64,000 bases of DNA from assembly GCA_949152475.1 (NCBI GenBank), contig OX424568.1, positions 27,751,667-27,815,666 of the forward strand. The letters run 5' to 3'. The notes beneath the pieces are model-generated. The model made no database searches and had not been told where the DNA came from. It saw only the letters and a program-made list of their open reading frames with translations. This DNA comes from Terebella lapidaria. Taxonomy: Eukaryota; Annelida; Polychaeta; Terebellida; Terebellidae. The position numbers and the translations under genes were made by a program. Below are positions 35,937 through 46,900 of the stretch, piece after piece; position 1 is the stretch's first letter, and each line of letters begins with the position of its first letter.

Positions 35937-36210
35937 CCCTTTCACTGCCAAAAACTGTTTCAGAAACTGTCCCCCGTTGCCAAGTTATTTTGGAGAAACT
36001 ATAAAGTAAATTTTTAAATGACATATTAACTGTAAAATGTTTCCAATTATACTAAAATATCAAGTGGGTTTGTTCTCAGTACAGTGTATGCAATATAAGT
36101 TTCAAAAAATCACTACTGGAACATAAATTTAATGCTACCTTATCATGTGTCAGTTTGACCTGATTCCCCCTAGTTCTGGTCGACTAAAGTCGCCCCCGGC
36201 AGTGAAAGGG
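35937..36210. mobile_element. piggyBac-like MITE with TTAA target duplication
   Basis: The ends are CCCTTTCACTGCC and its reverse complement GGCAGTGAAAGGG. TTAA is duplicated on both sides (35933-35936 and 36211-36214). Copies A and B (about 4587 and 32115) show the single CATTAATCTAGAT empty site. 274 bp, no coding capacity. TTAA duplication with CCC termini is typical of piggyBac-mobilised MITEs. Confidence 0.9.
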
Positions 36211-36784
36211 TTAATCTAGATAAGGCGAGTGGCTTCGTATAAGCCTCAGTTGGCTGAATGACAATACCACTGTCGCTGTTACATGGCTGCTATGGAATAG
36301 GCCTAATCCACGGCGGTGGAGGATTTATTGTCAGTCATTTTAGCGGCCATTATTGGAACATATATAACTCTGTTAACGACTATGGATACGTGTAATTCCC
36401 GCTTTCCGGTCCTTCACTGGGATCTATCACATCACAGGCTGGAATATTAAACCGTCTCGAAATGGTGGAAATGCAAGATGTGACGCTCATTGTGTGTGAT
36501 GTCTTAAAAAATTCTGTTTGTCTGTTTCAACATGTACAAGGTTTATTATTAGATTGGTCTCTCTATGTATATTTAGATTTGACCAAAAATTTATCATGCC
36601 ACTAGGATGTGGTTTTACTTTAAATTATCATGTTGTTTCGAATAGAAGTGTGGAAATTGAAATTTTGCTTTACCAGTTAACATTATTCATCACAGTCCCT
36701 CAAGCACCAAATACTAATATAGGCTATATTATGATGCGTGTATTATGTCGTGTTGTAAACTGATTGTGTCTATTTCTGTACCAG

Positions 36785-36934
36785 CCGGCAATGACACAGA
36801 ACCCATGTCTGTGGTGTTGTTCATACATGGCGAGTCATATGAAATCGGAACCGGAAACGCCTATGGCGAAAGTGTCATGGCGACCATTGGGAAAGTCATT
36901 GTTATCACGGTCAATTATAGACTGGGCGTCTTAG
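36785..36934 (+). CDS. Neuroligin-like exon b, copy C (intact exon)
   Basis: An open 150 bp exon between TACCAG and GTAATC. It reads [20 protein letters not shown], then [20 protein letters not shown], then VNYRLGVL. It matches the neuroligin/carboxylesterase stretch P..V..FIHGGSY..GTGN......A..G.VIV.T.NYRLG.LG, with the oxyanion-hole HG and conserved NYRLG. All three copies share its splice sites, but only this one has an uninterrupted frame. Whether it is still transcribed as part of a larger gene cannot be seen here. Its block-mates are damaged, so loss of function is more likely. Confidence 0.7.
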   Translation, partial: PAMTQNPCLWCCSYMASHMKSEPETPMAKVSWRPLGKSLLSRSIIDWAS

Positions 36935-37090
36935 GTAATCCCATGAATGTAAAATTATTCTTTGAAATTATTTAAATGATTACTCTTAAACAAATACAAC
37001 AGTTTTACACATGCAAACACCCCAGACAATTACTTAATAGTGCTTTGTATACATACGTTTTTTACAACATTATCCTCCCATTCTCTTCAG

Positions 37091-37200
37091 GTTTCCTCAG
37101 TATGGGGACAGTAATGCTCCCGGCAACTACGCTGTTCTAGACCTGGTGGCTGCCCTGCACTGGGTCAAGGAAAACATCCTTGACCCAGCTTTCGGGGGTC
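37091..37200 (+). pseudogene. Neuroligin exon c, copy C (3' truncated)
   Basis: After CTCTTCAG the frame reads FPQYGDSNAPGNYAVLDLVA, then ALHWVKENI. It runs into a short local repeat of TTGACCCAG and then intron-like sequence equivalent to about 5760 of copy A. About 65 bp of the exon and its donor are lost. Confidence 0.7.
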
Positions 37201-38224
37201 ACAAATGGCAAGAGAATGTTCATTTACCCGAGAATATTTGTCCGACATTGCGGTTGATTTTGCATGCCTATATGGGAAACTGCCCTAGTTTTCCCTACCT
37301 CAGAGAATGACAATGAAAAATAGATTTTTTCTCAGTTTTGGGAGGGGAGGTATTCCACGTTTATGAAATGAAATGCAAACAATCATTGAATCACCGGATG
37401 TCACAACGATTCAGACTTATATTATAATTTCAGGCACTTAGACATGATTCATGTTGCTAATATTTGATCAGATAGTGTGTGCTCAGGCAACTACTTTGCG
37501 TTCCATTCAATTTTCAATTCCATCAAGTTCAATTGGCTTCCTGTGGTTCTGCCTAACAATTTTGTTCCTAATGCTTCACAATTGACAAAAGTGGCGATGC
37601 TATGATGGCAGTTTGTTAAACCATCGTTACTTCCTTAACCGCTGATTCTGCTCACTCCTTGGAGCACTCAAGTTGATACACACCCGAAATAAAATAATCA
37701 CACAGGACAATTCCCTTGGAAATCACTTTGTTGTCAAATTTGATAAAGTATCCCTGAAGAAACCGCCTCGTCTTGTGCGAAGAATCTGAAATAGGGAGTA
37801 AAGCGGGCAGAAAGGACACAGTTGCTGAGTGAAGAAAAAAGATGGATCTTTTGACTGCGCCAGTGGTCGACTCGTTAGCCCCAGACTAAGGCATCATCTG
37901 TATTCTTCGTCACAGAGCGATTGCTTTGGTGCATGAGGCTCTCAAAGGAGCACCTCGCAGCCAGTGTGATCAAGAGCTGGTCTGATCAGGCGGAAACTTT
38001 GCTTTCGGAGACAAAATCTACAATGTCAAAGAGACATTTACGGACATCAAGAATTGTTTCCGTGTATACATCCCAGTATCAATGAGAGATGCTCATCCAT
38101 CTACAAACTACATCTCCACACGTACACATACTTGTGACATCATGGAATAATATCTATGATAAATTAGGTAGACTGAGATGGTTCATTTAACTGATAAAGT
38201 ATTAAAACTTCTTTTAATCTCCAG

Positions 38225-38365
38225 GTTCTAACTTGTTCAAGCGAGTGATAATAGAGATGGGCTCTGGCTTTAGTACGTGGGCGATCAGTAGGAACCCGCT
38301 ACGCTATAGTTGCGAACTCCCCAAGAAAGTTAACTGCTCAGATCTCTGGGGTCAAAACAGGGACT
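38225..38365 (+). pseudogene. Neuroligin exon d, copy C (frame open)
   Basis: After CTCCAG the frame is NLFKRVIIEMGSGFSTWAIS, then RNPLRYSCELPKKVNCSDLW, matching the neuroligin segment SGSALS.WA......Y...LA.KV.C. The donor equivalent to GGGAG|GTAT of copy A is deleted: sequence goes from ACAGGGA to CTACCAAGG. Splicing of this exon is therefore doubtful. Confidence 0.65.
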
Positions 38366-39087
38366 ACCAAGGCAAAAAAGCTGATTGAAGCTATTCTAAA
38401 GGACCAACTTCATCAAAACCGGATGAGCAGTGCGGGGTGATTTGGTGTCAATACATACACCAATATTAAGGTCTTAGTGGCCAAATTATTCTAAACATGA
38501 CAACATGTATGGTATTATTTCAAAGGGATGTTTGTGTTATGACATCCACTGTACCAATCATGTAATCTTGTATCTGTTTCTCCAGGTAAACCTAATACGT
38601 CCTTAATGCAGACTTTTATTGCTAGATCAAAGACATCAGTCATCCAGAGTGACAGTTGGTGACAAGCTGTAAGACTGATTAGTACGCCAGTGTCCATATT
38701 GTTTTTTAAATAAATTATGGGATAACTTTCCTTCCAATACAAACTAGAGTTTAACGGTAAATTAGTCAGTTTTTGTCTGAATTATGGAACACGCCTGCTT
38801 GTTATGGATTAAAGCTGGAGGTTATTAAAACCGTAAAGTAATCACTCATTCTTCACCAGATCACTAACGGGAAAACTTCATTAGAAATATGAAGTGAGAG
38901 GAAAGCACGTTAAGATTTGCATGAGCAAAACATGATGACACAACTTATGTTGTACCGAGTAGCTCATTTATGTTCTAATATCATCCATAACTTGTACAGA
39001 CAGACATATGATACCTCATGATATCACACAATATTACCACATTCCAATATAACATGATCGTGCCCTCGTATCATAACTGTGTTTCAG

Positions 39088-39407
39088 ACATGTGCCCTAT
39101 TGCCTGACATCATTACCCCACTGATGATATCGCTTTCTGCCTGGACCTCATACCCAAGATGCATGTCCCAGACGGCCTGCCTCCAGAGTTCCACATTTAC
39201 AGTCTCACTGACTATAACAATGCCTCGGCCTTCGAAGCCATAGACATCCGTGAACCCAACCTCGAAAACATGATCCCCATGACGACGACCTCGACCACCC
39301 CACCACCCACCACAACAACGCCTACCAAGACCACCCTGTTGCCCCCGACCACCATCACATCCAGATGCACAACCACTGCTCCCAGGCCCTTCCAGTCCAC
39401 ATACATA
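39088..39407 (+). pseudogene. Neuroligin exon f and Thr/Pro stalk, copy C (interrupted by a transposon)
   Basis: The exon encodes the end of the ectodomain (AFCLDLIPKMHVPDGLPPEF, then SLTDYNNASAFEAIDI). A mucin-like stalk rich in TTT and PPTTTTPTKTT follows, as expected before the neuroligin transmembrane helix. An in-frame TGA precedes HHYPTDDIAF, where copy A has an Arg codon. At 39408 the exon is cut by a 7693 bp pogo-like element. Host sequence resumes at 47103. Removing the element and one TA, the stalk frame runs on into PQQR, a TGA, then the PHWAALAPSVTIAV region. Confidence 0.75.
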
Positions 39408-40507
39408 CCGTAAAACGGGGTAACATTGAACGCTTTCAAACTTCAATCCAGAATACAAGAGTTTTTAAGGGCATATACAACCCGGTTAAAGACACAGAAA
39501 GGAGGGGATGAATACATAGAACAGATTAGCAAAAATTATATTTGAATTAGCAGGCTTAGCATAATTTTACAACAAATTAAAGGGGTGTTCAAAGTTACCC
39601 CTGGTGACGGGGTAACTTTGAACACCTGATAATAATAAGGGTAACATTGAACAGGCTACCGAAGCTTTTAAAATCTACATCAGACACTAGATGTTTCAGC
39701 TATCATGCTTTTCCATAACCCATGACAGTGATATACTTCGAAAAAATATTCATCTGATATGCAATGGCTTTCCATGGGACGACAAAGATTAATCCACTCA
39801 ACATACTCATGTAAATGGTAGCGCGATTGATAAAATAACTACTACATGTAGTTAGCCCCCGTGGATCAATTTATATTTTGAAACTTCTTTTGTGTCATTT
39901 TTTAAGGTTCATGTATATTTCGTGATTGTATTCAGAAATAAATTAATTAATTAATTAATAAAAAAAACTGACAAACCGAAAGGCTCGCAGAGTCAGTGCT
40001 ACGTAGAAGCCCCAAATTCAAGAGAAAAATACTGAGCATGATTTCTCTCACATTATTTATTGATTAACTTTTCAAACACATGATTAACTTTTTCGAACAC
40101 AATCATTGATTTCACTTTAGAGTTTCAAAGCATCATAAAGACAAGCACAAGAGCAAATGTGCAGTTACATTTCAGACAGAAACATTACCATACATATTTT
40201 CATCTACCAGACTCGAATTGAATATTTTGGATATCATCACTATAACATACATATCTGCTTACATACAAGTATACAAGTTACAAAAAATGGAACTATGAAT
40301 CTTCTACATTTATATTATTCTTGTATCACTGCATTGAAACATTTTCATGCGATACTATGCGGAGAGTCACACTTAAGTGCACATTGTGAATTTTTGACAA
40401 AGCTGAGATCGAACATGTAGAACACGTGTGTGGTACTACAGGCAACGCACACTCAAAATCACATGAACAACCAAAAACTGATCATGCCAATCCTAATGTT
40501 GTAGCAA

Positions 40508-41180
40508 TCAGAAAGTGTATTCGATCCGTCCTAACCTCCCATTCACATTGATCGTAGGGGTGTCCAAAGTGTTTACAATGTCACAGTCCAGAATAAAGAA
40601 AACTTTATCCTGGAGCTGCCAAGCGGTTTTGGCATGCTTGAAGAATTGGACCCAGTAGCCGCGCCTTTTCACTTGTTCGGGTACTCGACCCTCTGGACGC
40701 TCCACAACCTGCAGTGCACACAAAATTAAATCAATTAAGACAGGAATTTGGGATCAAGTATTTTGTGCAGCTACACTATGTCTATTCTCCTACAGGTTGT
40801 TGTGAGAAGTTACTAATGAATCGAACATTATGCAGTTCTCAATCACCTTCAGTTCTATGTGGACAATGGCATGAAATTTACTTTTTGACATATTTACTGT
40901 TAAGTGATATTTAATCTTGATATTTAAAATGATATTTAAAAAACGTATCACGGTATGTTGTGAAATTTTACTGCACTGATGGAATTCATGTACCGGGTAC
41001 ATGTGCTTATGGATGGGTGTCTTCATGAACCAAATTGAGAGAATTTGGCTTGTGGTAGTTATTGAACAAACCCAGAAACACAACAAAATAAAAATAGGGG
41101 AATAACTTTTGTATTCTGAAATATACTCACAACAGCTGGAATGTCATTTTGGCCATGTTTGACCAATATGTATGCTCGTA
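40508..41180 (-). CDS. Candidate C-terminal exons of the element's gene, duplication unit 1
   Basis: The exon at 41131-41180 (CCCAG acceptor, GTGAGT donor) reads RAYILVKHGQNDIPAV. It joins in phase to 40508-40708 (CACTGCAG acceptor), which reads VVERPEGRVPEQVKRRGYWV, then QFFKHAKTAWQLQDKVFFIL, and ends RLGRIEYTF before a stop. The in-phase splice and natural composition make this a real coding unit, not a shadow. It lies downstream of the transposase-OTU exon on the same strand and may be its 3' end or a separate element gene. I do not recognise a domain. Unit 2 (42141-42341 and 42764-42813) repeats it without change in frame. Confidence 0.55.
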
Positions 41181-42140
41181 CTGGGATACTAATAAGTATT
41201 ATATGTATTATATTAGGAATACAATTTCTACAAAGGTTTTTCTTATAAAAAATACGAATTTCCTGCTAACATACATGTATCAACGCTTTCAAACTTTGGA
41301 ATGGTACTGGAACCAATTTTTTTTTTCAACTGGTATCATGCTTTTCCATAACCCATGACAGTGATATACTTCGAAAAAATATTCATCTGATATGCAATGG
41401 CTTTCCATGGGACGACAAAGATTAATCCACTCAACATACTCATGTAAATGGTGGCGCGATTGATAAAATAACTACTACATGTAGTTAGCCCCCGTGGATC
41501 AATTTATATTTTGAAACTTCTTTTGTGTCATTTTTTAAGGTTCATGTATATTTCGTGATTGTATTCAGAAATAAATTAATTAATTAATTAATAAAAAAAA
41601 CTGACAAACCGAAAGGCTCGCAGAGTCAGTGCTACGTAGAAGCCCCAAATTCAAGAGAAAAATACTGAGCATGATTTCTCTCACATTATTTATTGATTAA
41701 CTTTTCAAACACATGATTAACTTTTTCGAACACAATCATTGATTTCACTTTAGAGTTTCAAAGCATCATAAAGACAAGCACAAGAGCAAATGTGCAGTTA
41801 CATTTCAGACAGAAACATTACCATACATATTTTCATCTACCAGACTCGAATTGAATATTTTGGATATCATCACTATAACATACATATCTGCTTACATACA
41901 AGTATACAAGTTACAAAAAATGGAACTATGAATCTTCTACATTTATATTATTCTTGTATCACTGCATTGAAACATTTTCATGCGATACTATGCGGAGAGT
42001 CACACTTAAGTGCACATTGTGAATTTTTGACAAAGCTGAGATCGAACATGTAGAACACGTGTGTGGTACTACAGGCAACGCACACTCAAAATCACATGAA
42101 CAACCAAAAACTGATCATGCCAATCCTAATGTTGTAGCAA

Positions 42141-42813
42141 TCAGAAAGTGTATTCGATCCGTCCTAACCTCCCATTCACATTGATCGTAGGGGTGTCCAA
42201 AGTGTTTACAATGTCACAGTCCAGAATAAAGAAAACTTTATCCTGGAGCTGCCAAGCGGTTTTGGCATGCTTGAAGAATTGGACCCAGTAGCCGCGCCTT
42301 TTCACTTGTTCGGGTACTCGACCCTCTGGACGCTCCACAACCTGCAGTGCACACAAAATTAAATCAATTAAGACAGGAATTTGGGATCAAGTATTTTGTG
42401 CAGCTACACTATGTCTATTCTCCTACAGGTTGTTGTGAGAAGTTACTAATGAATCGAACATTATGCAGTTCTCAATCACCTTCAGTTCTATGTGGACAAT
42501 GGCATGAAATTTACTTTTTGACATATTTACTGTTAAGTGATATTTAATCTTGATATTTAAAATGATATTTAAAAAACGTATCACGGTATGTTGTGAAATT
42601 TTACTGCACTGATGGAATTCATGTATCGGGTACATGTGCTTATGAATGGGTGTCTTCATGAACCAAATTGAGAGAATTTGGCTTGTGGTAGTTATTGAAC
42701 AAACCCAGAAACACAACAAAATAAAAATAGGGGAATAACTTCTGTATTCTGAAATATACTCACAACAGCTGGAATGTCATTTTGGCCATGTTTGACCAAT
42801 ATGTATGCTCGTA
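42141..42813 (-). CDS. Candidate C-terminal exons, duplication unit 2
   Basis: This is the second copy of the exon pair at 40508-41180, offset by 1633 bp: exon 42764-42813 joined to 42141-42341. Frame and splice borders are the same. Being nearer the OTU-coding exon, this copy would be the one first reached by transcription of the element's gene. Confidence 0.55.
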
Positions 42814-43579
42814 CTGGGATACTAATAAGTATTATATGTATTATATTAGGAATACAATTTCTACAAAGGTTTTTCTTATAAAAAATACAAATTTCCTGCT
42901 AACATACATGTATCAACGCTTTCAAACTTTGGAATGGTACTGGAACCAATTTTTTTTTTCAACTGGTATACATTTGCAATGCTAATCTCCGAGAATTGAA
43001 TAGGAATGTACTATGTAGAGAGGTATACTGAAAATGAAATGAAAATACCGTGTTGTGAGGCCACGGTATTTAATGCTCATCGCGTCCACAACTATGTACT
43101 GTGGAATACTGTGTGTGTGTTCTTGCTTCATGGGACGTGACAGTCAATAAAATAATACTACTATCCCGATACTACTACTGGGATAAATGCACAAACATAT
43201 CTACAAATGTACTGGTATTGGAACATGTCACTCACGTGTCGCTGCTGACGCTTTTGAGCACTTCTGTGATGAACGAACTCGAAAGTTCAACATCACATCC
43301 ACAGGCATCAGAAAAGCCTAATCAATTAATTAAGGCTAAAATAATATAAAGAGGTTGTATGACTGAATCTATCAGATTTACTTTGTTGCACTGATCAATT
43401 ATCAGGTAGGTATACATGGTATAAGACTGGCTTTAATACTGTACACTAGTACCATAGTATGATGAAATTTTTTTTACTGCTACTGGAACCATGTGTTTTC
43501 ACTTTATATATGAAAAGGATATTGCTATCAAGCTGCAGGTCCGGATCATTACAGCCTGCATCATCATCTGGGGCTTCAT

Positions 43580-45951
43580 CAAGCTTGAGTTGAGGAAGAT
43601 TCTGAAGATTCCTCCTGATCGTAAGTGTCAACTGAGTGGAGAGGCAGCAGAGGTACAAAGTGATTTGGATACAGTATGTCCACATAATGTGGTACACTTC
43701 TTCCTGAGGCCTAGACGTAGGTTGGATTGGGGAAAATGTGCGGTTGAAATCAGCCCAGATGGCTTTGTTGGTTGACTGTGGATAATAGGCTATTATGAGG
43801 ACTTACAAATAATTTGCCGCCTGAAAAAACTGCCAAATCCCCATGTAGGCACCTGGTTTGGCCATATTCAGGACTTCCGCCTCATATATTTCCTCAACAG
43901 CTTCATCGTTGAGATCAAAGACCTTCCTTGGGACAAACTGTGAGGAATACTGTGCATACCTCAACCTCAGGGGAGTGTGTTTCTTGGGAGGCAGGCTGTT
44001 TGCTCCCTGTAGTAGATGTTTATCATCAAGGTAGTGGTGTTTGTTCACTATGGCTTCAGCAACCAATCTAGCTCTCATTTCTTGATGATGTTCCTCATCT
44101 CCATATTGTATCATTGAGAGTGTTCTTGGAAAGCAGTTCCCGTCGCCAAGAACCGAGGCTGGGAGGTGATGTGGCAACTCTTTTTTGAGGCTTGATGGCA
44201 AGAGTTTGAGTGCTGTTTTGTCCACTGTGGAATTTGTGGACACTATTGTATGTTGTTGGTCAGATTTGATTAGTGGGCATGTGTTCAAGATTGTCGATTC
44301 CAGTTCAGTGTAGGTACCACATTGGTTGAATGACATTGCGAGTTCATCCCATGTTGTTGCAGACTTTACATCTTTTTTTATTTGCTCCTCAACTGACTCT
44401 GCACTCTCGGTCTCCTTCCTCCCGCGAACTGACTTACGTCGCTTCTTTTTCTGCGCGTCACTCTTGCCCAGGAAGTTTTCCATGTCACTGGTTTCGGCTT
44501 TGCGCTTCAGCATATCCTTTCTTGGCTTCTTGTTTGTCGCTGGTACCGGTAGGTCCTCAACACGAATGCTTTTGCCTGGGCTCACGGGAACTCTAGATTT
44601 CTTTGTCTCACCTTCAGCTTTCTCATCCTTGTACCGCATATCTTTCAACATATCAACCAGGATATCTGAAATAAGTTGCTGTGGACTATTCACTGGAACC
44701 TGATCCTGGTTAGCTTGAGCATCATGTTCTGGAGTTGATGGTGGATCAGGATTTTTAGGCAATCGGCTCAAAACCTTTGATCTATCCACTGGGTGAAGAC
44801 CGCACTTTTCGAAACCATTGAACAGTGCTTCAGCCTTGTTTTCTGTACCACAGATATCCAGGTGCAGCTCTTTTAGCCAGCTTGGAAAACGATCTTTTGA
44901 CACTGTTTTACTTCGATTCCCTTTTTGAGTTTTCCATTTCGTCAGGATGGCTCTCCATTTGATCTTCAAGGGCCGAAAGAGAGCCACGTCAAGTGGTTGC
45001 ATTAAATGTGTTGCGTTTTTAGGCAAGCAGATGAATTAGATGTTGTGCTCTTCAGAAAGCTGGATGACTCTCGGGGTGAAATGGCTCGCCAATTTGTCAC
45101 CTATCAGGACAATGGGTCCTTGCAGACTTCGTGTGTGGGGAAGGAAATGATGTTCAAACCAATCTGTGAAACACACAGAATCAAACCAGCCAGATGAGCT
45201 CCTATTATAACTGCAGCCCTCTGGCCCATTTTTTATCCAGGTGCTCCACAAATGCTCCGCTTTGTAGACCATAACGGTGGTAAAACTGTGCCATCTGCAG
45301 CTCCACAGTACATGATGGAGGTACTGGCTTTCGTTGTCGTCATGACTCGCTCAGGGTACTTCTCGCCCCGACGAAATACACATCTTTTTGTTCCAGGGTC
45401 ATCCGTGAGGGTTGTCTCATCGTAATTGAAGATATTGGTTTTGGGGATTTCTGATGTACTGTTCTCGAAATTATCGAATAATTTGTTGACCACAGCTGGT
45501 GAAACCTTAGCTTTCCCTACTGTGAGGTTCTGGCACATCCTGGACGCTAGCGTCTGTTTGTGACGCGCCAAGAAGGAGACTGCCCATTCATGGCCGAGGT
45601 GGTTGTGGCGAAATTGAACCACATGCCTTTCCATCCTGTCCAGGTATGATTTGACCATGAATCGAATATCAGTTGTATCCAGCGGAAAGCCCCATTCACT
45701 GAGAGTGATAATATGACCGATGAAAGTCGTTTCTTCTTCTTGTGATAGGGCAGGGGAGCGCCCGACAGATGACATATGTTTGTTGTTTTTTTTATTGCTC
45801 AGGGTGCCTAAGGGAATACTATACAATTTTTAATCATACCGCATTGTCATTTCTCCATTTTGAATTTCTTCTAAGGCTTTCTCTACCATCAAATCCGAGT
45901 AACGTTTGTAGGGACGTTTTCCTTTTGAATTATATTTGGAGGCATGGTGTT
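43580..45951 (-). pseudogene. Pogo-type DDD transposase joined to an OTU protease-like domain (broken)
   Basis: A TTTCAG acceptor opens the exon at 45951. In order: a psq-type HTH (KRYSDLMVEKALEEIQNG, then YSIPLGTLSNK); an HTH_CenpB-like region (FPLDTTDIRFMVKSYLDR); the catalytic core, with first Asp in FNYDETTLTDD, second in LIGDKLASHF, third in LMQPLDVALF; the pogo C-terminal segment ELHLDICGTENKAEALFNGF; a Lys/Arg-rich linker with nuclear-localisation-like KKKRRK; then an OTU-like domain with catalytic-type LGDGNCFPRTLS and, about 150 residues on, the His motif NHFVPLL. The frame is broken about five times: stops near 45845, 45033 and 43805, and shifts near 45260 and 43675. OTU enzymes cleave ubiquitin chains. 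Here the C and H motif residues are present, but activity is unproven. Because linker and OTU lie in one uninterrupted frame with the transposase C-terminus (43805-45026), the fusion is real, not a juxtaposition. Confidence 0.8.
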
Positions 45952-46900
45952 CTGAAATTGATTAAATAACTATAATTACAAGGTATTTCACTTCATAGAT
46001 CAACTGGAAATAAGTGACACCTCCTTCCCAAAGGCGCTGACATCTAGTCCCTCGTACACCTTTTACATCTAGGCAGTCCACCCCGCCGCAACTCAAGTAG
46101 AACCTTAGTTACCCAGTATACTAGTATATGTACATGAGTTGCAGCCAAATCACTCAAACCCCAGAAAAATAAAAACTAAGGTACCGGTATCTACTTTACC
46201 CATGATAAAGTTGGGTTAATTCAGTTTCAAATGCATGGGTTAATTGTACACGTAGACAGGACAGTTATGAGTTTTCAATAATGGTCCTTTCATACATGAA
46301 TGAGGTTCATTAACTAGATCTATTAGAGTGTTCTAACTTTTTATGCTGCTAAGTTGAGCTACATGTAGATCTAGAGGATTGTCTGGAACAAGGATAAAAT
46401 GCCCATGTTTAATGCATTACTGGTACATGTTTGGTGGGTCAGGGATATGGCATACAAAGGCATGTAGATACTATAGTACCATGTTATAATTGCAATCACA
46501 CATACATTTGGAAAGCTGGGATCACATTAGATTGGAACTGATACATACATACATACATATATGTAATATGTATACCAAGATTACAAAAGACTATTTATTA
46601 CAAGCTACACACTGGAAATGGTGATTGAGTGTGTTCAATGTTACCCCCATGAATCACAGACTGTTCAATGTTACCCAGTGAAATTTTCCCTGTTCAAAGT
46701 TGCCCCAAATTGTCACCCCTGTGTGTGGTAACATTGAACACCATATTGAGGGACATATATAAGATATAAAGATGATTTCTTCCTATTATCATGAACTGGA
46801 AGGGATTTCTATGGGAATTGGACAAAAATATTGATTCAATTTATCACGTACTTACCGTATCATTGAAACTTGTACACCATCTAAACAGGCTGATGTTGAC
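45952..46900. other. 5' flank of the transposase-OTU gene within the element
   Basis: AT-rich, with a TACA microsatellite at about 46540-46558 and, from 46630, the cluster of GTTCAATGTTACCC-type subterminal repeats. An upstream first exon and promoter of the minus-strand gene should lie here. I cannot identify them with confidence. Confidence 0.5.

Larger units (their letters stand above)
34925..39407 (+). pseudogene. Neuroligin-like exon block, copy C (best preserved, still broken)
   Basis: This third copy has an intact exon b (36785-36934), exon c cut off after about 100 bp (37091-37200), an intact exon d frame (38225 to about 38365), an exon-e-like stretch (about 38586-38700) and exon f (39088-39407) extended by a Thr/Pro-rich stalk. 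The missing end of exon c reflects a deletion: sequence jumps from the AFGG region to intron sequence equivalent to about 5760. Exon f has an in-frame TGA before HHYPTDDIAF. A piggyBac-like MITE lies at 35937-36210. The pogo-like element inserted at 39408 splits the stalk exon from the transmembrane and tail part at 47103. No functional neuroligin is expected from this window alone. Confidence 0.75.
39701..42966. repeat. 1633 bp tandem duplication inside the pogo-like element
   Basis: Unit 1 is 39701-41333 and unit 2 is 41334-42966. By eye the units differ at only about five positions (for example GGTAGCGCG/GGTGGCGCG and GTACCGGG/GTATCGGG), roughly 0.3%. Each unit holds the same two candidate minus-strand exons and a TTAATTAATTAATTAAT microsatellite. 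Either the duplication is very recent or it is an assembly artefact of two haplotypes. Confidence 0.95.

Noticed and set aside
39084-39458. 124-residue minus-strand frame
   Set aside because: Antisense of the neuroligin stalk exon; its Gly/Val richness mirrors the Thr/Pro codons.
43801-43807. GTAAGT on the minus strand as a splice donor ending the OTU exon
   Set aside because: Reading straight through the TAA gives AYYPQSTNKAIWADFNRTFS in the same frame, which continues the protein towards the NHFVPLL motif. A stop in a decayed exon explains it better.
44326-44703. 125-residue plus-strand frame inside the transposase-OTU gene
   Set aside because: It is the antisense of the linker and pogo C-terminal region, with no independent motif.
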